Source: Quillaja saponaria (lineage: Eukaryota; Streptophyta; Magnoliopsida; Fabales; Quillajaceae). From it: a stretch of DNA of 64,000 nucleotides. A program made the position numbers and the translations under genes. The DNA is taken from contig CM055605.1 of NCBI GenBank assembly GCA_029379385.1, positions 3,383,001 through 3,447,000 of the forward strand, read 5' to 3'. Within the stretch, counting starts at the first letter, position 1. The number at the start of each line of letters is the position of its first letter. The notes beneath the pieces were generated by a model, which searched no databases, had not been told where the DNA came from, and saw only the letters and a list, made by a program, of their open reading frames with translations. Below, in pieces: positions 1 through 11,498 of the stretch.

Positions 1-2975
1 TTTTCGCAGCCACCTAGGATCTTCATATCCAGACTTTGGCATTTTACATAACAGAAACCCATCATTTAGAACAGTTTTCTTTTTTGAATATCTATCTGGG
101 GCAGCATCATCATTCCTCTTCCAGTCACCTCCTTTGCATGGCCAACGGACAGAATACCAGTCACTAGAGACACCATAGCCCAACCCAATATCCTTCTCAG
201 AGAGTGCCCCTACCCCGGCCTCAGAATCTCTTAATACCTCATCAGTTTCGCGCTTCACAATGTTCACTAAAACAAACTTCAGTCCAATTAGAACCTGCAA
301 AGGCCCCATAAAAACAGTTATATGATGTGCATACCTTCAGGTGTAAACATGATCTAAAATAACTCCTTGGGCCACGCTTGAATAGCAAACTAGAATTCTT
401 AGAATGCCAAACGTAATAGAAAACAAAAACATCAGGAACATAACATCCACAAACAGGTTACAATTAACTATTGGATACAACAAAACATATCAGTATGGAG
501 GCCATAAATTATCAGCCACTCATTAAAGTAAATACATAAATACATAAAAACATGAACAAGCACTGCCAGTGACTTTGTACCTTCACAGTTTCCCAATGCA
601 TCCCATTGTGAATGCTCGAAATTCATTTGCAAAACTTCTGCAAGACAATTCAAGACGGAAAGATAAGATGTCTCAAAGCGAAGAATATTATATAGTCAAG
701 AAAAAAAGAAATTCACAAGAACAACATCTTTAACAGCTACAAAATTACCTTTCATCATCTCAATTTCCCTGCCAGGAATGACATGATAACCCTCTAACAG
801 AGTTCCAACCCTTTCATCAATGTTGAGATCTTCTACTGATTCAGATGGAACCATATTGTTTTCAGGGCATACTGTAAGCTGCACTGAAGTGACTGGCATT
901 TGCTGAGAATTGTTAGAACACACTTGCAGATAATCTCCAGTATCTACCGACAGGTTACCAGGAGCTTCAGGAGGGCTCACCAATTGGGTTATGGTGTCTG
1001 ATACAATGGATGGAAAACTCACAGTAATCAATGGCGATGCAGCATTTTCAACAGTCATCCACCTGTCACTGTCCAAGTGCTTGATCAAGTGATCTGATGC
1101 AAGTAACCCTTCATCCACAAGGGTCCTAAGTTCACAGAATTTATTAGGCCCACGTTCCACACCATAATGATCAAGGTAAAACCATTTCCCTGATGATAGA
1201 CCAGCCATCACTGGAACATGTGGTGGTGTATTACAGATATCCATATCTTCTTCCATGGAAGGCAACTCTTCACAATGCGGTTCATCTACCTTAAGAGATT
1301 CTATGTGGCTTATAACTGGACTCCGAGGCGGCTCTTCTTTTTGCATTTCACAAAAGACCTTTCTCTCATCAGAAACATTACTGTCATGCATACTGGTTCT
1401 ACCATGAGATTCTGTAGCTGAGCCATTTGAATCCCTTTGAATGTGCTTATCTTCATGCACCTTGCCAATATATTGAGGTTTAACCTTTTCACTTTGTATA
1501 CTTTTACGTGATGTTTCCCGGTAACTAGTTTGCCTATTCCGATCAAGTGGGGACCTCTCAACATAATTAGGGGTTCTATTACCGTGATCATGTAATCGAG
1601 CTCGATCTTGCGGGGACCGTTCTGCATGAGAGGGACTTCTGTTTCTATAATCACGACTATATGGAGATTTCTCTCGACTCCTATCCCCATTCCTATCATA
1701 CGAGGATCTAGCACGATTATATGGGGATTTATCACAACTATATGGAGATTTCTCACGGCCATATGGAGATTTCTCACGGCCATATGGAGATTTCTCACGA
1801 CCAACTGGGGTTTGGTCTCGATAATCATTATACCGCCCCCAGACACCAGGTGATCTCTCTGAATGAACAGGGCTGCGTCCACTCCTGTCATAAACTGCTC
1901 TGGAAGACAAAGAAAATTCATGATGCCTGGAAATATACTTGTCTGCTGATATTTTTGATGAACGAGAATAATTTTTATAAGACCTCTCTCCAGAACGATG
2001 TGAATAATGCTCCAAGAAAGCAGTGCGAGTGCTATCGTCAGAAAGCCTTCGACTTTTTGAACTTGGATAATCCCCATGATCTCCATGATGCCTGCGCTCA
2101 CTGCCGTCAGAATCATTACTCTGCCGCTTTAATTGATTTCCAGACAAATACTCTCTTCCGTGGTTCTTAAAATTGCTGTTTTCATTTTTACTGAAACCTT
2201 CCTCGTCCACAATTTTAGAACTGCTCCTTACGTGCCTCTCATGGCCACTCTCCCACCTGTAAGCAGTCTTGTAATGCTGACTCCCACTTCTAATAAAATC
2301 CTTTCTTCCATAAAAATCATCAGTTAAATATCTCCCAGAAGGTGGTGTAAGCTCACGCTCATTTTTCCAACCTTTGTCTTTACCTGATTGGTACCTATGC
2401 ATTCTACTGTACCCATAATCAGCATATCCTATTTCTCCTCTATACCATCTATCCGGAATGAACTCTCCCTTCTCAATGTCATCTTTCATGCCTCTCGACC
2501 ATCCGAATTCCCCTTTCTCCACATCATCTTTTCTCCATTTTCCAGAAACAATTTCTCCCTTCTCCACCTCACTTTTTTTCCACTTATCATTAACAATCTC
2601 TCCCTTCTCAATTTCAATTATCTGTGATTTTTCTGCCATAAAATCCACATTTTCCACGTCAATTATTGGCCACTTCAAGGTGACCAATTCACCCTCTTCC
2701 ACTTCCTCTTTTTGTAACGTCTCCAAACTAGTATCACCATTCTCAACTTCCCTGCTACTCTTCCCGCTTTTATCCGATCCCAATTCACTTTTCCCAACTT
2801 GTACTTTCTTCACATTCACCTTCTTCCTCCGCTCAGTGTCAGCAAATTTGAGCGACTTGGAACTGAACCCATTACCATTATTGCCTCCGCAAAGCGTCTT
2901 CTCTGCATTTGGAAACCTTTCCATAATATGCTGTTGCTGCTGCAAAGGCATGCATGCGACGCCTCCCTCGCCCAT
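1..2975 (-). CDS. ATXR3: Histone H3K4 methyltransferase ATXR3/SDG2, N-terminal part (partial)
   Basis: Three coding exons are visible: 2975-749, 637-581 and 266 to beyond base 1. Splice phases agree (phase 1 at both junctions; the third exon uses a TTTTAG acceptor). I chose the ATG at 2975 because it begins MGEGGVACMPL, which resembles the known ATXR3 start; an in-frame ATG lies 12 codons upstream. The protein is highly charged. It has repeated EKGEI/EKGEF motifs (about residues 110-180), Arg/Ser-rich stretches with SPYGREK repeats (about 390-420) and a GYF/WW-like segment containing GKWFYLDHYG (about 594-640). The last visible residues read KSGYEDPRWLRK. In the family, ATXR3 is the main H3K4 trimethyltransferase of plant nuclei; its SET domain is C-terminal and lies outside this window. 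The family assignment rests on N-terminal similarity alone but is strong. No lesion is seen. Confidence 0.93.
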
Positions 2976-3470
2976 GGAAATCTCACCTGTTCTCAGAAAC
3001 TCGAACCCCAATCCTTCCTCTTACCAGGGCTATTAATGCTCATACTGCAATTGCTTCAGCTCTCTTCAATCCTCGCACCAACTCAAAAACCCTATTTTCC
3101 ACAAGTTGACAAAAACACAAAGGAATTATAATCAAACCCAATGTAGGGTTTGAATGAAAAAAAGCATAAACAAAAACAAGCAAATAAGCATTAAACCATT
3201 CCAACCAAAGGTTCCAAATTTAAACCCTACCATCCCAGTCCATAAAAACCCCGGCAAACAATTTCGAATAGAGAGGCATATAAGAAGAAAATAATTACCG
3301 CAAAAATTGATGAGCTGAACGAATAGATCGACGAAAAAATCTCGGTCGCTACGAATCGAACTACGTTGGAAGAAAGTCTTTGCAGGCTCAGATCGAGAAA
3401 CGCTAAGATTTTAGCTTCACAAGACCCTGTCTCAGTCTAACTCTCCTAGAGACGAAGGAAGTTTGTCTCT
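2976..3470 (-). promoter_or_regulatory. ATXR3 5' leader with probable leader intron
   Basis: Upstream of the ATXR3 start there is a good donor (GCG then GTAATT, junction at 3299/3298). Candidate acceptors are TTGCAG ending at 3045 and GAACAG just before the start codon. An intron of roughly 250-310 bases in the 5' leader is therefore likely. The transcription start would lie near 3450 in a CT-rich tract. This is inferred from splice motifs only. Confidence 0.45.
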
Positions 3471-3479
3471 CCTTCTCTG

Positions 3480-4813
3480 CTTTTCTGCTATATCTTTGTG
3501 TTTCTGTTTCTGTTTCTGTTTCGTATTGTGTTCTTGGTCTGAAAGGCTAAATCCTTCGTTCTATTTTTTATTTTTTATTTTTTATTTATTCGATTTCCAT
3601 TTTTGTCCCTCCGTGAGTATGTTCCAGCGCTGGACTTGTAACTATGCTTAAATACGAAACTACCCCTACATGAATGTTTCTAAACCGTTCTCCTAAGAAA
3701 TTTATGAATATTTTATATTTTACTATTTTTAATTTATATAAAATTTTAACATATTATTAGAAAAAACTGTAAGAATTAGAAATATTTACAAAAAAAATTA
3801 AATACATTTAAAATTTTGTAAATCAATAAGGTCATTAACTATAAAAAAAAATTGAGCCAAATTTAAAGATGTAAAATTTTTTATACTAAATAGTAATGGG
3901 TTACATTTTGCTTTAAATGAAAGCATAACTCATTGCCAAAGAGTACAACATTGTTAATAAAAAAACTCCTTAATCCCCATGAATAGGCTGCAGAGGGGTG
4001 TTATTGTCATTTACAGTCAAAAGGGTAGTTTGTTGGCGGTAGCATATGGAGCATAGAGATTTTGGTAAAGTAGGAACATTTTGGCGCTCAACGGAGCGAA
4101 ATATTTCGGGAAAGAGGGAAAATGAGAATTGAGGGACTGGGTTTCCAAACTAACACTATTATCAAGTTTTAATTTTGAGCTGGGCCTGGACATGGGCCAG
4201 TACCCACAAGACGATACCCAATATCAAGTGGATCGCCAAGTCGTGTCATGTATTGATATTTATTTTTATATAAAAAATCCGTATATTTATTTATTTATTT
4301 ATTTTGTAGGAGATTATGATCTATTTGATTTGTGTCCAATTGAGTTGAGATTGAGTTGGGACTTAGGAATAAAAACAATATAGTCCTAGATGAATTCTAG
4401 GAATTTTTTCAATTGAGTCTTTCATCAATAAACGTATTTTTCGTAAATAATGCATATGTTCATATGGTGGGTAAAATTTAAATATTTGTATAATAAAATT
4501 AAGGTCAAATAGATAAAATTGTGGGATGAGAAAATAAATAATGATTAATCAAAAAGAGAATTTATATTGCTTTGAAGACTTAAAGCATAATTATATGTAG
4601 AAGGTGATTTTTTTTAATTTTTAATTTTTATTAGAAGGGAATAAAAACAACAAAATAGGAGAACAAAGAACAACTAAGTAATAGTCATCGCTATCCTACA
4701 TTGCCAAGTAAACACTAGCACTATCAAACGGAGATGATTAATAATAGGGATGATATGTATAAAGCTACTTATAATTGACTAACTAAACGTATAAGATAAA
4801 AGTAAATTAGGAC
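3480..4813. other. Intergenic, AT-rich
   Basis: No supported gene. It serves as promoter space for ATXR3 on the left and as 3' flank of the small gene on the right. Around 4180-4200 there are two TGGGCC-type (site II) motifs close together, which are common in plant promoters. The open frames here lack recognisable protein features. Confidence 0.5.
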
Positions 4814-5062
4814 TTAAACAATAGCCTTGCGAGTTCGCAGACACTTGCTTCTGGACAATTTTGGCTCGGGTTTCCGTTCAGCATTTTCATCGAACACCTG
4901 AACGACACTGTCTTCCATAATCACCGAAAGTTTTGGCCGCCAAGGCTGCGCCGTCGACGAGCTATTCATCCGACTGCCTGTATCCTCTGACGGTGGTGCC
5001 TCCGAGGCCGTAATTCTGTCAGGACGGAAACATAATTTCAGTTGGGATAAGAACTTCATCAT
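4814..5062 (-). CDS. Small basic protein of unknown function (82 aa)
   Basis: A single open frame of 82 codons, ATG at 5062, stop at 4814. It is the only stretch of balanced base composition between 4.4 and 8.9 kb, and third-position choice looks like coding DNA. It begins MMKFLSQLKLCF and has a Ser/Thr/Pro-rich middle, then WRPKLSVI (about residues 42-49), an acidic stretch EDSVVQVFDENAE and a basic tail with SRSKCLRTRKAIV. No signal peptide, membrane segment or known fold is visible. A TATA-like AATAAATAG lies about 90 bases upstream on the minus strand. It resembles small plant-specific proteins of unknown role, but I cannot name a family. It could be a chance frame. Confidence 0.5.
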   Translation of the reverse strand: MMKFLSQLKLCFRPDRITASEAPPSEDTGSRMNSSSTAQPWRPKLSVIMEDSVVQVFDENAERKPEPKLSRSKCLRTRKAIV

Positions 5063-5709
5063 TGTATTGTATAAAGAGAAGAGTGTTTTGCAGAAATTGT
5101 AAGCGTTTTTTTTTTTTAAATTGCGGTGGAAGTTTTGGTCTTAATCTCTATTTATTGAGTAGAGAAGATCCCCTCGCTCCTAATCCGTCTCGGTTCTCGA
5201 TGTCCGTTTCCGCTTATAATACTGTTTGCTTCAGTACTTCTAATCTAATCAGTAATCCTGAATCCTAATGATTGCTTTTCTTTATCCGATCGTTATCCAA
5301 TCTTGTTGGAAAATCAAATCATTATCCTGTCTTTCCACTTGATCCCAGAAAATGAAAAATAAAATTAATAAAAACTCATACAATGCAAAATGAGGCATGG
5401 GCCTTGGAGTACCCAGCATTTCCTCATTGGGCCGTTTTCTCTGTTTTTGAAAACGTTACTTGTGCTGTTTTACTGGGTTGGTTTTCTTAGGAGATAAAAC
5501 AGTTGAGAGGGGTAAAAGGTTGTAGAGTCCAAGTCACACGTTAGTGTTAATTAATTTTGATTGTTATTATTTTAAAATTTTGAGATTGAATTTTATTTTT
5601 TTTGGATTTGGGATCCAGGTTTATAGAAAATTGGAAAGTGTCTCTTGTTGTTTTTATTAATCAAAATAAAAGGAAGCCAATGTAATGCATCAACCATTCT
5701 TTGGTATAT

Positions 5710-6440
5710 GGTGTCTACTTATGACCTATATCGTTAGTGATAAGTTGTTAGATCTCAATAATGGTTTAATTTCTAATCACATTTTTTGTCATTATAATTA
5801 TAAAAATAAATAATTATTATTTTTTTTAAGTAATTTTATTCTTAATATTCTTATGAGGTACATCAGTTGGTATTAAGTTGTAAGAGCACCAAGAGTGATT
5901 TAATCCCTAAAGCACATGTAATGATCTTATGACCTATAACTAATGATTTTTTGGGAATAGAATACATAAATCATAATTAATTTGATTCTTTCTGGATTGA
6001 ATTTGAAAATATTCCCTAATTAAGAAAAATAAATTATATTTAATCCTAGTGAGAGTGCATAAATCATAAGTAGTGATCTTATGACCTATAACTAATGGTT
6101 AGGAAAATAATGCACAAATCATAATTAATTGGATTCTTTAAGTATTAAATTTAAAATAAATCTTTAACCATAAATTAAACATATAGTTGCATTTAATAAT
6201 AAAATCATAAGTAGTGATCTTACATGTTATCAATATAATAATATTGAAAATAGAATACATAAAACATAATTAATTAGATAAGTAAAGAATTAATTTTAAA
6301 TTTCATTATTAATCATGAATTAAATACAAGTCTCATTAGATTTTACATCATAGACACTAATCCTATAATCTATTACTAAATACTAATGATCTTAAGAATA
6401 AGGAGCATAACTTATAATTAATTAGATCAATTGAAAATTA
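5710..6440. repeat. Degenerate tandem repeat, unit about 145-175 bp
   Basis: The phrase TGATCTTATGACCTATAAC recurs near 5922 and 6071. Weaker versions lie near 6215 and 6388, and a more distant one near 5716. Each is followed 40-60 bases later by CATAATTAATT(A/T)GAT. The spacing gives four or five decayed copies of one unit. No coding frame is present. It may be the remains of a larger transposable element. Confidence 0.55.
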
Positions 6441-7507
6441 ATTTCGAGATTAATGCTATAACTAAATCATAGGTGAAAACAAAAATTAGAAAGAAAATAT
6501 TTTAAAAAATAAAATAGAAATACATGGGAAAAATCATGCGAATAAGAGAAAAAAAATATATACATGGACTAATTTAAGTTAATTAAAGAAAACTATCTAT
6601 TTTTTAAAATAAATTTTCTTATTAAACATTTTGAATAATTTTAAGTAAATGTGGCTTCTATTATGTTTCCCATTTATAATTTTGAATTGCAAAATCAAGT
6701 CAATCTCCTAATGAATAATTTTCAGCTTTGTAGTATTTTGAAATCAACAATTGAAACATTATTGGAACTTGAAATATAACTCATTTTTTATGAGTGCACG
6801 GGGAGTTTTTGTTTATTAATTAATTATAAACGTTCTAGACTTGCAATAAAGAAATTCTACTTTCATATATTTTGATTTTTGTTTGCTCGAAGAAAAATAA
6901 GAGAGATAAAAGTAAATAAAAAAAAATATTATTATGTACATTATAAATATTATTAGGTATATTAAAAGATAAAATATAAATAATTATACCTTTCTATATT
7001 TTGTTCACAAGTAATGTGACTCATAAGAAGAGGGATGAGTAATTATCTTTTAACTAAAGGTTTATGAGCGACTATACCTACAAGCAATCAATAAATATCA
7101 GATTTTAAAATTTGTGATGTATTTACAGTACTATTTACTTTACACGTGTCGCTCGCTCTAGAGTTCAAGTTCCAACTTTTCTGGTGCAAAGCTTCCAAAT
7201 GAAAATTGAAATCATCTAGGCGGAGACACGGCTTCTTGTGCAGACTTTGCAGGAAGATGGAAGACTGATTCCAAAGAAACGTTGCACGCACGGCGCCGAT
7301 CAAATCTGAAGTGAAATGACCTTCATTTTAATTGCTTGTACTTTTTCTCTTGGTATATATGCAACAAGGATATAAATGTAATTTAAGCTTCCAATGTAAT
7401 TAAATTTCTCTTCTATTGATCATTCATCTAGATTTGAAATTAACGATTAATTATTAAAATTTCTTATGTTATTGGGCAGTATAATTCTCCAAATTTTATA
7501 AAGACTC

Positions 7508-7740
7508 GTTTGGTATATTGTATAAGAATAGCAGAATAGTATAAAATTATTCAATTAGCTCTTATATAATATTTGGCATTAACAGAATAATATAGACTTA
7601 TACTATTAATATTATATCTGATAATATAAATTTATATAACGTGGAAGGAAAATATAAGACAATAGTATAAAAACTGTGAAACTATATAACCTGATACATT
7701 ATATAATTATACACTATATAATCTTATACGATACACTAGA
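7508..7740. mobile_element. MITE-like element with imperfect terminal inverted repeats
   Basis: The left end reads TGGTATATTGTATAAGAATA. The right end, on the other strand, reads TAGTGTATCGTATAAGATTA. That is an inverted pair of about 20 bases bounding 230 bases of non-coding, AT-rich DNA. Internal sequence is rich in TATAAT/ATTATA. No transposase frame is present and I could not define a target-site duplication, so the superfamily is open. Confidence 0.4.
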
Positions 7741-8996
7741 TAAATTTTAAAATTTTAAAGATCGTCTCTTATTTGACCTTAAAAATATATTCAGAATAAC
7801 TATTCTTTCTTTTCTTTTTCTTTTTTAGCAAAACAAATCTAATAAATAAAATGACATAGACTAATATCTTTGTGCATGGTAATAATTAAGGAAAACTAAA
7901 TTTAATTTCATCCCATAAGGACGATAGACTTAATACATTTTTACTTAGCAAAATCTAGCATCATTACAAATTGACTCAAAGGGTTGATTTAATGATAAAA
8001 AAGATGTGTTATATACATTGACTTATTGAGTTTGAATTTTCTTGAAGAATGATGTGATAATAAAATTCTCATATTTTCTTTATTCTTTAAACATGCATAC
8101 CTATTTTGTGATTTTAACTAAAACCAAAACAAGATATACATGTATACCTATTTTGTGATTTTTAACTAAAACCAAAACAAGAAATAAGAGAAAGAGCTAG
8201 GCACTATTGCATATATAAATAAAATAGCACGTCCTTTTGGACCAATTAAGAACACAAGGAAAAGAGAAAGAGCAGTCATTGGAGTGACATATTTGTGAAA
8301 TAACCTAAATAATGTCATGTCCTTGGTGGGAAGAGGTCTAATTTGTCTTTTGCTGTGGCATTATATATCACAAGAAACCAAGTTGATCTGGGTCCTCTTA
8401 CAAATTACAATACATAAAATAGGGTTCATGTGGAAGAATGAGAATGAAGGGTAGCTGTCATTCACTAAACACAACGGAAAAACAAGCTTCATTAGAGTAA
8501 ATAACTAAATATTAATTCCATTAATTTTGTCTTCAATGGCTATGCATGAAAACAAATTCGACAACCTTGGCCGGCTAAGACACCTTACTTGACCTATTCG
8601 TTACCCTTTGTTTTTGTTAATCTAGTTACCCACAACCATTACTACCACTATACTACTTTAAATAAAGTAATTAAGGATTAAAAATTTTATAATTAAAAAT
8701 CATGAGAAATAACTGAGTTGCGTCGCCACCTGACTAATAAACTAAAAATAATAATTAAAAAAATAAAAAGCAACTAGCATTGATCTTACATATTTTTATG
8801 ATAAAACTGCCATGAGAACTACTCAACTAACCCACGGATAACCATCCAAAATATTCCTAAACAAACGTTGCCCCCAAAAGCATCCACCACCCACAAGAAA
8901 TAAAAATCACATGACTCTCTTAACCCCAGGTACCGTAGGATTCAACTTTTGGCTTCATAACATGGATATAATCATTCCAAGAGGGACTTTTCTCTG

Positions 8997-9010
8997 CTAT
9001 ATATATATAT
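8997..9010 (+). promoter_or_regulatory. Probable TATA region of SCL32
   Basis: A run of TATATATATATAT lies about 235 bases before the SCL32 start codon. It is followed by a CT-rich leader (CTCCCTCTCTCACCCTCC) typical of plant 5' untranslated regions. No other core promoter candidate is closer. Confidence 0.5.
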
Positions 9011-9242
9011 GTGTGTATGGTTCTCAGATAAACTAGGACTCCCTCTCTCACCCTCCATAGATAAAAACCCAAGTACCTCAATCCACTTTGCCAATCTTCA
9101 CCTGACGCGTGGCAACCAAAAACCTCAAAATCCCTTCCTCTCCATCATCCTTTCTCTTCCCAAATTGCTAGCTAGAGACCTCCATGCACGTCCAAGCAAT
9201 TGCAAAACCCTAATTTTCTTTCTCTAAATTATATCTAAAGCC

Positions 9243-10589
9243 ATGAAAACTGAGCTAAAAGGAAGCACTACGTCGCTCTCCCTTCAAAACCCAACTCTCT
9301 TTAACACACCCCACAGTAGTAGTATTCCTCTTTCAGGAGCACTTAGAGGGTGTCTTGGAAGCCTAGATGGAGCTTGTATTGAAAAGCTTTTGCTCCACTG
9401 TGCTAGTGCCTTAGAGAGCAATGATGTGACTTTGGCTCAACAAGTTATGTGGGTATTAAACAATGTTGCTTCCTCTGTTGGTGACCCAAACCAAAGGCTA
9501 ACCTCATGGTTCCTCAGGGCATTAATCTCTAGGGCTTCAAGGGTTTGTCCGGCCACACCGGCTATGAATTTTAGTGGAAGGAGTACAATTCAAAGGAGGT
9601 TGATGTCGGTGACCGAGTTAGCTGGGTATGTTGATCTAATTCCTTGGCATAGATTTGGATTTTGTGCATCTAATAGTGCAATTTTTAAAGCTATTCAAGG
9701 TTATTCAAGAGTTCATATCTTAGATTTTAGTATCACTCATTGTATGCAATGGCCTACTCTTATAGATGCCTTGGCTAAAAGGCCTGAAGGGCCTCCTTCA
9801 CTTAGAATCACTGTGCCTTCTTGTAGGCCACCAGTTCCTCCTTTGGTTAATGTATCAAGTGAAGAGGTTGGTCTTCGTTTGGCGAATTTCGCTAAGTTTA
9901 GGGATGTTCCTTTTGATTTTAATGTGATTGGAAATACACAGAAATGTGGTGAACTAAGCAAAGAATTGTCTAGCCTTGATCAATTTTCATCAATGTTAAG
10001 TCACTTGAAGTCTTCTACGTTAAACCTTAGGGAAGATGAGGCTTTGGTAATAAATTGCCAAAATTGGTTACGCTATTTGTCCGATGACCAAAAGGAAGGT
10101 ACTTATAATCTAAGGGAGAATTTTCTAAATTTGATTAAAGGACTTAACCCACGTATTGTGCTAGTGGTTGATGAGGATTCTGATATTAGTGCAACAAGTC
10201 TGACATCAAGAATTACCACTTGCTTCAATTACTTGTGGATACCGTTTGATGTGTTGGAAACTTTCTTGCCTAAAGATAGTTCCCAGAGAATGGAATATGA
10301 ATCCGACATCGGCCACAAAATTGAAAACATCATTAGCTTTGAAGGGTTTCAGAGGATAGAGAGATTGGAATCCGGAAACAAATTGTCACAAAGGATGAAA
10401 AATGTGGGGTTTTTAAGTGTTCCTTTTTGTGATGAGACTATTACAGAAGTTAAGGATTTGCTTGATGAACATGCCAGTGGTTGGGGGATGAAGAAAGAAG
10501 AAGATATGTTAATTCTCACATGGAAAGGCCATAACTCAGTCTTTGCCACAGCTTGGGTCCCAAATGGTTTGGAGGATTATATTAACTAA
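9243..10589 (+). CDS. SCL32: GRAS transcription factor, SCARECROW-like 32
   Basis: One uninterrupted exon of 448 codons, as is usual for GRAS genes. The N-terminus is short and Ser/Thr-rich. The GRAS domain follows: first leucine heptad region from about residue 45 (KLLLHCASALESN), the VHIID motif as VHILDF at 157-162, second leucine heptad and PFYRE regions in the middle, and a C-terminal SAW region (GWGMKKEED... to TAWVPNG, about 413-443). Overall layout and length match Arabidopsis SCL32 (At3g49950). GRAS proteins act in the nucleus as transcriptional regulators; SCL32 has no well-defined pathway that I can state. An in-frame upstream ATG is absent. The gene stands alone, with a TATA region about 235 bases upstream. 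No lesion is seen. Confidence 0.93.
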   Translation: MKTELKGSTTSLSLQNPTLFNTPHSSSIPLSGALRGCLGSLDGACIEKLLLHCASALESNDVTLAQQVMWVLNNVASSVGDPNQRLTSWFLRALISRASRVCPATPAMNFSGRSTIQRRLMSVTELAGYVDLIPWHRFGFCASNSAIFKAIQGYSRVHILDFSITHCMQWPTLIDALAKRPEGPPSLRITVPSCRPPVPPLVNVSSEEVGLRLANFAKFRDVPFDFNVIGNTQKCGELSKELSSLDQFSSMLSHLKSSTLNLREDEALVINCQNWLRYLSDDQKEGTYNLRENFLNLIKGLNPRIVLVVDEDSDISATSLTSRITTCFNYLWIPFDVLETFLPKDSSQRMEYESDIGHKIENIISFEGFQRIERLESGNKLSQRMKNVGFLSVPFCDETITEVKDLLDEHASGWGMKKEEDMLILTWKGHNSVFATAWVPNGLEDYIN

Positions 10590-11407
10590 GCAAATGGGTG
10601 TGTCATGTGTGGACTAAATTGTCTTAAACATGCTACAAAAGAAGGCCCTTCTTGTTTTATATTACATTCAGTGGTCCAGGCCGGTGAGAGACGCAGCAGT
10701 TTATCTTTTTGTGAAAAGGCTGCAGATGCACGTAAAAGAGACAAAAAGAAGAAAAAACGGGGTACTATGAGAATAACTTTCATGTGCTAACTTAATTTGT
10801 GCTGAAACTCTTAGCTGTGGGATAGATCACATGAAAGGCAAAAAAGAGAATTGTCCATGCATGATCTTTGTCTGAGATATTAAAATTTCTCAGCAATGTT
10901 TTAATTATATTCTCTATGTCTATGTATGCATGCTGGCTTTTTGTTTCTGCTATGGGAAAGTATGGAAGTAACTTGGCTAACTAGCTTACCCTTAAGTAGC
11001 CCGATCTCTTGATCAAAATAATGTTTAGTAGCAGTACTCTCATATCATTAGTAATCATTAATAGAATATTTTGGCTACCAATCTTCATATTAAAACTCCT
11101 ATTAGCGGAGGTAAGTTTTATATATCCAAATCATTAATGTATGTTGCTGCAGTGTCCTATACTGATTTATTTCAATAGTTTAGTTACTGGTTTCAAACAA
11201 ATGATGCATGTATATCGGTCGATGCCTCCATTAGTACTTAACATACAACAAATGCAGATACTAATTAAAACATGCTCAGTCTTGAGTAACTAATTACTTA
11301 CAAGAAGAGTTCATCTCATCATCACTGATATACCAGCTCTTAGCATTTTTTACTCTTTTTAAGGCAGAAAAAAAATAAAAATAAAATAAAATGAAGAAAA
11401 ACAAAAT
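10590..11407. other. SCL32 3' region and spacer
   Basis: Contains the 3' untranslated region of SCL32 and AT-rich spacer up to the tRNA gene. I see no further gene; the short open frames just after the stop are in transcribed non-coding sequence. Confidence 0.5.
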
Positions 11408-11498
11408 TCCGACCTGCCGGATTCGAACCAGCGACCTAAGGATGTCTGAGGCGTATTCCCACTACAGTCCTCCGCTCTACCAACTGAGCTAAGGTCGG
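11408..11498 (-). tRNA. tRNA-Tyr (GUA anticodon) with 18-base intron
   Basis: On the minus strand the gene starts CCGACCTTAGCTCAGTTGG and ends GGTTCGAATCCGGCAGGTCGG plus the A discriminator. The acceptor stem pairs CCGACCT with AGGTCGG. The T loop is GGTTCGAATCC and the D arm TAGCTCAGTTGG (box A). The anticodon arm is GAGGA-CTGTAG-intron-A-TCCTT, giving anticodon GTA. The intron occupies 11444-11461, one base 3' of the anticodon. The spliced tRNA would be 73 nt. Plant tRNA-Tyr genes characteristically carry such an intron, needed for pseudouridine formation in the anticodon. No CCA is encoded, as expected for a nuclear gene. Confidence 0.97.

Larger units (their letters stand above)
5063..8990. 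other. Long AT-rich intergenic stretch
   Basis: No supported gene over nearly 4 kb. It contains a degenerate tandem repeat (about 5710-6440) and a MITE-like element (about 7508-7740), listed separately. The region 7130-7310 is less AT-rich and holds a 71-codon frame on the minus strand, with no recognisable product. A near-duplicated 40-base phrase occurs at 8096-8135 and 8138-8182. Confidence 0.5.

Noticed and set aside
1310..2116. 268-codon open frame on the minus strand inside ATXR3
   Set aside because: It is a shadow in another frame of the repetitive, Arg/Ser-rich ATXR3 exon; its apparent repeats mirror the SPYGREK repeats of the true frame.
2458..3131. Long plus-strand frames opposite the start of ATXR3
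   Set aside because: Antisense shadows of the EKGE repeats (reading as Ser/Phe/Pro-rich); no promoter or family resemblance.
7088..7303. 71-codon minus-strand frame in a slightly GC-richer patch
   Set aside because: No recognisable motif, no promoter, and codon use not clearly coding; could be gene debris but I cannot support it.
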